From Berghia stephanieae (Eukaryota > Mollusca > Gastropoda > Nudibranchia > Aeolidiidae): DNA of 64,000 bases. The DNA is taken from the NCBI GenBank assembly GCA_034508935.3, contig CM067450.1, positions 564,399 through 628,398 on the forward strand, written 5' to 3'. Position 1 is the stretch's first letter, and every line of letters begins with the position of its first letter. Below are positions 40,539-64,000 of the stretch, piece after piece. The notes below the pieces were generated by a model. The model had not been told where the DNA came from, made no database searches, and was given only the letters and a program-made list of their open reading frames with translations. The position numbers and the translations under genes are program-made.

Positions 40539-41660
40539 GTGTTCTTTTATAGTGCTAAACGCCGAAGCCTCAAATATACTTATCAAACCATAAACACACT
40601 CGTACCGAGCCAAACAGACACACACACAACAGCCGCACACACTAACTATGCTAGTTTTCCAAAATGAAACTGACATTCAACAAAATGGAATCAAAAAATA
40701 AAACGTATAATTTATTCATCAATAAGAAAATGCCTAGGATAAAAATTTCTGTAAAGATGAGTCTTTAGATTTTTCATAAAACTTTCTACGCTGCCCGAGA
40801 CCCTTACTGACAAAGGAAGCGAGTTCCAAATGGAAGGTCTTGCTTTATAAAAAGATCTATGACCGAAATTAGTAAGCCGTGTTTTTGGCACTTTTAGTAG
40901 CTGGATCTCCGATGACCTAAGCTGGCGAATCGGAGAGAGGGGACCATAAGTTCTTGAATGTAGCTCGGAGATTGGGAATTTAGTGCGTTGAAAGAAAAAA
41001 GGCAATTTTGTATTCGATTCTGGCTCGAACGGGCAGCCAGTGTAGTGTTCTGAGCATAGTTTTTACACTTGTTTTCTCGTTTCGACTAATGCCCAGAACC
41101 ATTCTGGCCGCCCTGTTATGCACATAACACATGGGATAAGACGTGTGCCAACACTTGACACATAACACATGGGATAAGACGTGTGCCAACACTTGACACA
41201 TAACACATGGGATAAGATGTGTGCCAACACTTGACACATAACACATGGGATAAGACGTGTGCCAACACTTGACACATAACACGTGGGATAAGATGTGTGC
41301 CAACACTTGATACATAACACATGGGATAAGACGTGTGCCAACATTTGACACATAACACATGGGATAAGACGTGTGCAAACACTTGACACATAACACATGG
41401 GATAAGACGTGTGCCAACACTTGACACATAACACATGGGATAAGACGTGTGCCAACACTTGACACATAACACATGGGATAAGACGTGTGCCAACATTTGA
41501 CACATAACACATGGGATAAGACGTGTGCCAACATTTGAACATAACACATGGGATAAGACGTGTGCCAACACTTGACACATAACACATGGGACAAGACGTG
41601 TGCCAACACTTGACACATAACACATGGGATAAGACGTGTGCCAACATTTGACACATGGTA
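40225..41660. repeat. 38-bp satellite array, interrupted by a LINE
   Basis: Units with ACTTGACACATAACACATGG and GATAAGACGTGTGCCAAC at 40240-40445 and 41115-41660 (about 20 in all). The 670 bp between are a 5'-truncated LINE and its simple tail. Confidence 0.95.
40446..41114 (-). pseudogene. 5'-truncated L2/CR1-like LINE 3' end inserted into the array
   Basis: On the minus strand: HNRAARMVLGISRNEKTSVK, LRTLHWLPVRARIEYKIAFF, then PLSPIRQLRSSEIQLLKVPK and FYKARPSIWNSLPLSVR. This is the conserved C-terminal block of L2/CR1-type reverse transcriptases (LHWLPV, PxxWNSLP). One frame change lies between the two parts. The 3' end carries an ATA/TTA tail (40446-40538). CACATA occurs on both sides, a possible target duplication. 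Confidence 0.85.
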
Positions 41661-41807
41661 AAACATGAGCTAGAGTTGCCTAAATGAGCCAATAAAATGG
41701 AGAGTAAAATAGAGGGAGTAAAAATAAGAAAGTCAAATGTTGGTTACTTTGTAATGTATCTTATCCCTGAGACAAAGTTACTCCCTCTATTTGACTCAAC
41801 TACACAC

Positions 41808-42455
41808 GAGACAAGACGTGTAACAACACTTGCACGTCACTACGACATAGAACTGTGTTTGATATACACATTGGACAAGACGTGTGACAACACTTGCATG
41901 TCACTACGACATAGAACTGTGTTTGACATACACATTGGACAAGACGTGTGACAACACTTGCACGTCACTACGACATAGAACTGTGTTTGACATACACACG
42001 AGACAAGACTGTGACAACACTCTCACGTCACTACGACATAGAACTGTGTTTGATATACACATTGGACAAGACGTGTGACAACACTTGCACGCCACTACGA
42101 CATAGAACTGTGTTTGACATACACATTGGACAAGACGTGTGGCAACACTTGCACGTCACTACGACATAGAACTGTGTTTGACATACACATTGGACAAGAC
42201 GTGTGGCAACACTTGCACGTCACTACAACATAGAACTGTGTTTGACATACACACGAGACAAGACGTGTGACAACACTTGCACGTCACTACGACATAGAAC
42301 TGTGTTTGACATACACATTGGACAAGACGTGTGACAACGCTTGCACGTCACTACAACATAGAACTGTGTTTGATATACACATTGGACAAGACGTGTGACA
42401 ACGCTTGCACGTCACTACAACATAGAACTGTGTTTGACATGCACATTGGATAAGG
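41808..42455. repeat. 65-bp tandem array (about 10 copies)
   Basis: Units with CATTGGACAAGACGTGTGAC, AACACTTGCACGTCACTACG and ACATAGAACTGTGTTTGACA, alternating with an ACACGAGACAAGAC variant. Confidence 0.95.
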
Positions 42456-42869
42456 AAAGACAAATCTGAGATTCAATAATATACACGTGATCTGTTTAGC
42501 TGCAATGTACGTCATGAGTTAAAAACAGGGTCTTTGGGTCAAAGGTCAAAGGTCATTATCAGATACATTCAATTTTGACAAAGAGATGGAGTCAATGGCG
42601 ACTCTTTGTATTTCGTGGATTTAGTGAATGGCGTTTCACATGGCAAAATACTTGGCCCATCATTGTTTATGCTATTATAAATTGAATCATTTTGTAATAT
42701 AATGGCTGATGACACAAAGATATCCTATCCAATCTGAATCTGGGATTATTGACTTGCCTACAATAATCTAAAGTCTTGTATAATTTCATCAATAGAGTCA
42801 AGAAATAAAATGACTTTATGTCAATACCAAACTGCTTGAAACTGTGGACTGGAAAAAATAACTGTCAAA

Positions 42870-43065
42870 AATGAATGGAAGAGGTTCAGAGAAGAACAAA
42901 ATAGCAAAGACAAATTACTTTTCTCGGCTAGACTTGGGAGATCTATTCCCCTGTCTATCAGGATTATATGTGGTGTATTACCATTTTATGGTCTCAGTCA
43001 TGGCTGAAGAAGGGTTTTGAGCCCAAAATGTTCAGTGTTTAGTATTTTAATATTTTTCAAAATGA
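42870..43065. mobile_element. MITE family M, degraded
   Basis: Right end GGCTGAAGAAGGGTTTTGAG, CCCAAAATGTTCAGTGTTTA is clear; the left end (GAGAAGAACAAAATAGCAAA) is weak. Confidence 0.55.
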
Positions 43066-43254
43066 AGGGGTAATATTCATTTTTGTAGATAGTTTTATAA
43101 ATTACATTGACTGACTTCAAACAAATCAGAAACTTTCATTCATTGAAAGTTGATGGTCAAATTATGGAGGAACTCATTTCCTCTGGAGGACATCCAGTCA
43201 TTGGAACAAATTAAAGATTTGAAACCAACAGTTGTATTTGAATTCATTGAAGAT

Positions 43255-43500
43255 TGTTGTTGACGAGACGAGACGAGACGTTGTCTCATACAATAGAAAA
43301 GATAGTGTTGTTGACGAGACGTTCTCTCATACAACATAAAATAGAAAAGATAGTGTTGTTGATGAGACGTCTCTCATACAACATAAATAGAAAAGATAGT
43401 GTTGTTGACGAGACGTTCTCTCATAAAGCATAAAATAGAAAAGATAGTGTTGTTGACGAGACGTTCTCTCATAAAGCATAAAATAGAAAAGATAGGGTTT
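43255..43500. repeat. 48-bp tandem array (about 5 copies)
   Basis: Units with GTTGTTGACGAGACGTTCTC and TAAAATAGAAAAGATAGT, with small indels. Confidence 0.92.
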
Positions 43501-43671
43501 AAAAAAAATCAAAGTTCAAGTTTCAACCAGCAATCCAAGAAATTGATAAATGAAGAAGTTTGACTAGAGAAAAAGTCTTTATCCACCGTGACTATGTTCT
43601 AGCTAATCGTCATCTCAGTATTGAGTAGGGTGCCATTCTGTTAAAAGTAATATAAACATATATGAATATAA

Positions 43672-43966
43672 CTGCTATGTGGTCTAGTGGTATGACACTC
43701 GCTTTCGGATCGGAAGGTCCTGGGTTCGAGCCTCGTGCTCGCGCATAGTTGAGTCCTTGGAAAAGGCTCTTTACTCACATTCTCTCACCGTACTCAGGTG
43801 TAAAATGAGTACCTGGCCATTAACAGCGTTGTCATTGTCTGAAAAATTGTAATATTGCCTAACAGGCGTCATATTCCGTCCTACATGTTAAATGTTGCTG
43901 TTGACCAGGGACCCCTTGTAAAGCACTTGAGCACATTTAGTGGATATTGCGCTAGATAACGCTCAA
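43672..43966 (+). mobile_element. SINE family A, full length
   Basis: Head GGTCTAGTGGTATGACACTC and GGTCCTGGGTTCGAGCC, body GTGTAAAATGAGTACCTGGC, and tail CCCCTTGTAAAGCACTTGAG, GATATTGCGCTAGATAA. One of the best copies. Confidence 0.9.
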
Positions 43967-43989
43967 TTTTTTTAAAATTAAAATTTTTT

Positions 43990-44125
43990 ATTTCTTTATT
44001 AACAGCTTCAAAAAGGAACAAACTGCCAAACATGGAACGTGTTGGGCCCAAAACCCTTCTTCGGCCAATAATGAAAATATTTAAAAACCAGACAGATTCC
44101 AGAAAACTTGTGTTTGGTATTTTGT
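43990..44125. mobile_element. MITE family M, left-end fragment
   Basis: CAGCTTCAAAAAGGAACAAA, CTGCCAAACATGGAACGTGT, GGGCCCAAAACCCTTCTTCG match the left terminal repeat; no right partner nearby. Confidence 0.55.
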
Positions 44126-44229
44126 TCTTTTCATTCATTTTTGGTTTACATTCCACAGCTTCTAGCAGCTTAGTCTCTCTTTGACTTATGATAGAATTCC
44201 AATTCCAGCCTACTGCCCTCTAAAGCTGT

Positions 44230-44772
44230 CATTACCATTGGCAATCTGAAATAACACATTACCATTGGCAATCGGAAATAACCCATTACCATTGGCAATC
44301 TGAAATAACCCATTACCATTGGCAATCTGAAATAACACATTACCATTGGCAATCGGAAATAACACATTACCATTGGCAATCTGAAATAACACATTACCAT
44401 TGGCAATCTGAAATAACACATTACCATTGGCAATCTGAAATAACCCATTACCATTGGCAATCTGAAATAACACATTACCATTGGCAATCTGAAATAACAC
44501 ATTACCATTGGCAATCTGAAATAACCCATTACCATTGGCAATCTGAAATAACCCATTACCATTGGCAATCTGAAATAACACATTACCATTGGCAATCAGA
44601 AATAACACATTACCATTGGCAATCTGAAATAACACATTACCATTGGCAATCTGAAATAACACATTACCATTGGCAATCTGAAATAACCCATTACCATTGG
44701 CAATCTGAAATAACACATTACCATTGGCAATCTGAAATAACACATTACCAATGGCAATCTGAAATAACACAC
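44230..44772. repeat. 27-bp tandem array (20 copies)
   Basis: Unit AATAACACATTACCATTGGC plus AATCTGA, alternating CACAT/CCCAT. Unit length divisible by three yields long LFQIANGNV frames, judged artefactual. Confidence 0.96.
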
Positions 44773-45065
44773 AGTGAAACTTGTGGCTAAAAAACTCGTC
44801 GTCCAAATATGGATAGATTCAAATGACCTTCACCTTAGTCAAAACTTGGAGGCGTCCCAGGTTTGAGAGTCTGACAAGATGAGGGTTATTTGAAGCGATC
44901 GGTCTTTGAAGGACGAGTTTTCTGGCCAAAATTTTAAATATATAAATATAGTAGGATACGGTAGATTTGTCTTATGAGATTGGTGTACTTAAAGGTTAAA
45001 GGCATTTCACTCTAAGCTTTGATAGCATACTTGATGGGAGTATCATTAACAGTAAAGATAAAAGA

Positions 45066-45154
<89 letters not shown>

Positions 45155-45250
45155 TCCGGTCTGGAGCAAATGTTCCGAGTGAAGGGCAACTTCTGTCAAA
45201 TTTCAGGTGAGGTCAAATTGATATACCCCCCCCCCCCCCCCCCCCCCAAT
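45066..45250. repeat. (AAT)n and poly(C)
   Basis: (AAT)n at 45066-45152 and a 22-base C run at 45226-45247. 45250-45800 shows nothing recognisable. Confidence 0.95.
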
Positions 45251-45794
45251 CACACCTATCACTCCCTACCACATACATTCACATCCTACATCATACATCC
45301 GCATACAAACTACCACTACAATAACTACCATTATGTTTTGAAGCTCGACTTCATTTGAAATAAAGGGACTTTGGGACGGCATTATGTTTACATATAACAT
45401 AGTTCTAGTTGGTTCTCTATTCCTATTATCTCAATTCCCGTTTCTCGTATGCGAAGATTCGTCTTTTTGGCATTAAAATTCCTCTGAGTGGATGTGTGAA
45501 ATTCCTGTGAGCCAAGTTTTAATAAAAACAATAATATTTATAGCAATAATAATAATACAAAAATAATAAGTTTACTTAAAGAGTACCTTTCATTGAAGTC
45601 TCAAAGCGTTTACATATGATATCGATATTGTAGATAAATTACGCACAATTTACTAAGGGATGAGCATCACAAGCTGACACCCACTCCCCTACGCATTCGA
45701 ACACACAGTACGGGTTGCCTGTTCAGCATCCTACATTAGACTGACACCCCATTAAGGGCAAGAGTCAGACACTCAATTCCATCAACATATCACA

Positions 45795-46120
45795 CCACAC
45801 AAGCCATTTGTGGTTGGCTTAAAATTGGGTTTGGCTTGTCCCCAGACAAATCACACACAAGCCATTTGTGGTTGGATTAAAATTGGTGGCTTGTCCCAGA
45901 CAAAGCACACAACAAGCCATTTGTGGTTGGATTAAAATTGGTGGCTTGTCCCAGACAAATCACACAAGCATTTTGGTTGGATTAAAATTGGTGGCTTGTC
46001 CCAGACAAATCACACAACAAGCCATTTGTGGTTGGATTAAAATTGGTGGCTTGTCCCAGCAAATCACACAACAAGCCATTTGTGGTTGGATTAAAATTGG
46101 TGGCTTATCACAGCAAATCA
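45795..46120. repeat. 55-bp tandem array (about 6 copies)
   Basis: Units with ACAAGCCATTTGTGGTTGGA and TTAAAATTGGTGGCTTGTCC, several with small deletions. Confidence 0.93.
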
Positions 46121-46217
46121 CAATTACAGAATGATAACTTAAATTCTATTTTTTTAAAACAGCTGGTATGGACATTTCAGGTTTCCCCTGTGTCAACAAA
46201 ACATGATGAGAGTCTCT

Positions 46218-46480
46218 GTGTAGCTGTAGGCCTTATAGGGTGACACTTGCCATTGGACTGGATGGTCCAGGGTTCAAATCCCGCTCTGAGCGATGCATAG
46301 TTGAGTCCTAGTAAAAGACTCTTTACTCATATGATTAGTTATTCATATTCAACCAGAATACGATGAGATATTGTGAGTAAAGAGTCTTTTCCAAGAACTC
46401 AACTGTGTGCTGCTCAAAGTGGGACTTGGACCCTGGCCCTTCTAGTCCAAATGCCAGTGTCATACCACCAGACCACATGG
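46218..46480. mobile_element. Two SINE family A heads in inverted (tail-less) arrangement
   Basis: 46218-46330 carries a plus-strand head (GGGTGACACTTGCCATTGGA, GGTTCAAATCCCGC) and body start; 46366-46480 carries the same part inverted (GAGTAAAGAGTCTTTTCCAA, TCATACCACCAGACCACATG). Neither has the L2-like tail. Confidence 0.75.
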
Positions 46481-47296
46481 GAATGAAATACATCTCACAT
46501 GTATATTTCCGTGAAGTCACCATTTGTTGTGATCGGAGCATTTCGAAATTTCCATTTCTTTGGACAATGGCCCCACAGTTGAAATGTCAGTCTAGGCCAT
46601 ATCATGGCATGGATGGGGTCCTAATCGACAACACCTACCATATCTGTTTATCTATTCTCTAACGCAGTGTGAAGTGTTGCCATGTTGTACAATTAATCAA
46701 ACTGTTGACCCATCTGGCCTCCAATTCTGGCAGGTATTTTTCATTGGGTTTATTTGGACATTTGGATTATGCTGTACAACGCAATCAAAGAAAACACCAC
46801 GCCAATCAAACAAGTCACTGGTTACTATTTTAAGGCAGAGACTTGACCTTTGAACTTTTTTGGAGGCGAAAGAGGTTTACAAAGCATTGGATTTCATGAA
46901 GGGAATAAATATTTCAAAACTTTTCACAGAATTAAAAAATGTGTGTGATTATGAGTTCACAACTTCTTTGGCACATATTTCTGGGTCAACCCTAATAAAA
47001 CAAGGCCCGACTGACATGGGCCTGCGCCCAATGAGGATGCCGCTGAAATACAACCAGACCATTGGTTTCTTCAGCGCCAACCATACAGAACAATAACCCA
47101 CAGCAGCCAACTTTTCAAAGATCTCTGACATGTGCTACTGTCCATGACTCAAAATGGCCATATGTTAAGACTAGTAAAAAATAACTCTAGATTGAAATAG
47201 ATGAGTTAAAACAAACTGTTACTGAAAGTCAGTGGCTATGCCAAACTTGTCCAGTATTCGCTCCAAGTCTTAAATATCTGGTCCGGATGTCTAACT
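46481..47296. other. Unassigned stretch downstream of QSOX
   Basis: No gene, array or known repeat recognised; short frames only. It probably includes the QSOX 3'-flank. Confidence 0.5.
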
Positions 47297-47302
47297 TTTA
47301 TT
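47297..47302 (-). promoter_or_regulatory. Candidate QSOX poly(A) signal AATAAA
   Basis: AATAAA on the minus strand lies about 130 bases after the QSOX stop codon, a normal 3'-UTR distance. No U/GU-rich element was verified. Confidence 0.4.
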
Positions 47303-47431
47303 TTTTATATCGGGACAGTTGGCTGCTATGATAGGCAGACTAGATTAATGTTCATCCCTCTCCCCTGCCCACCCTCATCTTGTATCACAATCAATGTTCC
47401 CCCCCCCCCCCCACCCCCTCACAACCCCCTG

Positions 47432-63143
<15,712 letters not shown>

Positions 63144-63184
63144 CTGAAAATAATGATAATATAATATGGGACATATAGGATATT

Positions 63185-64000
63185 CAAAGGTCATAAGACC
63201 TCATCATCATCCATCATGGCTTGTGTACTCTTGAGTACGTTGCCGATCAGCTGTCTCCACGTATCACGGTCCTCTGCGGTGCGCATGAAGTCTGTGTTGC
63301 TTTTAAAATCAGTTTTGGCCATTCTTAGGTTATTTAGATATGTCATTCTTTGTCTTCCTCCAGCTCTCTTTCCTTCGATCAACCCAGATGTTACCAACTT
63401 TTCTATTCTTCTCCCCACATGTCCCAGAAACCGTAACTGCCTTTCTCTGTTGGTATCTATCGATATTCTTCCTTTCCTCACCTTCGCCAACACTTCGTTC
63501 TTATACTTGTCTGTCCATGATAACCTCAACATTCTTCTGTACATCCACATCTCAAATGCCTCTAGTACATTCTTTGTCAATCGTCCACGTTTCACAACCA
63601 TATTAAGGGTACTTATTACACACGTTTCCGTTACTTTCATTCTGGTCTTCAACTTTAGATTGTTGTTTGACACAACTGGACGCATTTTATGCTATTTGCT
63701 ATTCTTTGTTTTATATCCTCTATGTCATGTGCGTCACGGGTAATGAGTGTGCGTCACGGGTAATGAGAGTGCCTAAATATTTAAATTTCTTTACTTGTTT
63801 GATGGACTCTCCTTTACTGCCCAAGTGAAAGGTCATATTGTTGTAATTCTTTGAGACCACCATGCATTCAGTTTTCTTAACATATAGTTTCAGGCCCATC
63901 TCTTCACTTTTGCTCATCAGTATATCTAAATAATTTGCACGTTTTCTAGCCACCATCTATGCATCTTATGTTATTCATATTCTGCAATCCAACAACAACG
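63185..64000 (-). pseudogene. RTE-like LINE 3' part, continuing beyond window
   Basis: On the minus strand from the right edge: SEEMGLKLYVKKTECMVVSK, IKQVKKFKYLGTLITRDA, then (after a frame change) LKLKTRMKVTETCVIST, FEMWMYRRMLRLSWTDKYKN, RQLRFLGHVGRRIEKLV and GKRAGGRQRMTYLNNLR. These are the thumb and C-terminal motifs of RTE/BovB-type reverse transcriptases. The end has a (GAT)n-like tail at 63200. Confidence 0.88.

Noticed and set aside
41063-41692. 209-codon frame with repeated CVMCQVLAH-type residues
   Set aside because: A 38-bp array read in successive frames; runs into LINE sequence.
44210-44806. 198-codon LFQIANGNV repeat protein
   Set aside because: 27-bp array artefact.

Overview
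The window is eukaryotic and probably comes from a marine invertebrate, most likely a mollusc or another lophotrochozoan; that assignment is inference. Support: split genes with GT-AG introns, tRNA-derived SINEs with an L2/CR1-like tail, RTE-like and L2/CR1-like LINE debris, cut-and-paste DNA transposons, and a very high load of micro-, mini- and satellite-like arrays. No prokaryotic, viral or LTR-element structure was recognised.

Two host genes are supported, both on the minus strand. (1) An orthologue of BAG6 (BAT3/Scythe), the ubiquitin-like-domain holdase chaperone. Fifteen coding exons run from the start codon at 28572 down to 2196; the C-terminal exons, including the BAG-like domain, lie beyond the left edge. 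(2) A quiescin sulfhydryl oxidase (QSOX). Seven exons run from 63143 to the stop codon at 47432 and join in one uninterrupted frame of 509 residues. They cover the end of the second thioredoxin-like fold, the helical region, the Erv/FAD domain with both CxxC motifs, and a C-terminal membrane anchor. The signal peptide and redox-active Trx1 domain lie beyond the right edge. About 19 kb of repeats separates the genes. One works in cytosolic/nuclear protein quality control and the other in secretory-pathway disulfide formation, so no shared pathway is implied.

Layout: 1-2.05 kb, end of a TIR element, LINE tail and SINE; 2.2-28.6 kb, BAG6 with introns full of arrays, a P-element-like THAP transposon (10.4-12.6 kb), two L2/CR1-like LINE remnants, a pogo-like MITE and a hAT-like element inside a 40-bp satellite; 28.7-47.3 kb, intergenic, with a fold-back element carrying tRNA-like sequences, a 1.29 kb TIR element, a 0.5 kb retroposon family, a MITE with an internal minisatellite and many arrays; 47.4-63.1 kb, QSOX with arrays and a 2.03 kb TIR element inside a 43-bp satellite; 63.2-64 kb, an RTE-like LINE 3' end.

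The most unusual pattern is that tandem arrays sit on exon edges. Exon 8 of BAG6 ends in about 18 tandem 66-bp copies of its own last codons plus splice donor, in frame. A QSOX exon ends in a run of 14 GTAAGT donors. BAG6 exon 5 has its donor duplicated once. These look like expanded 5' splice-site arrays. In BAG6 the array could lengthen the protein in 22-residue steps; in QSOX any distal donor would add a stop codon at once.
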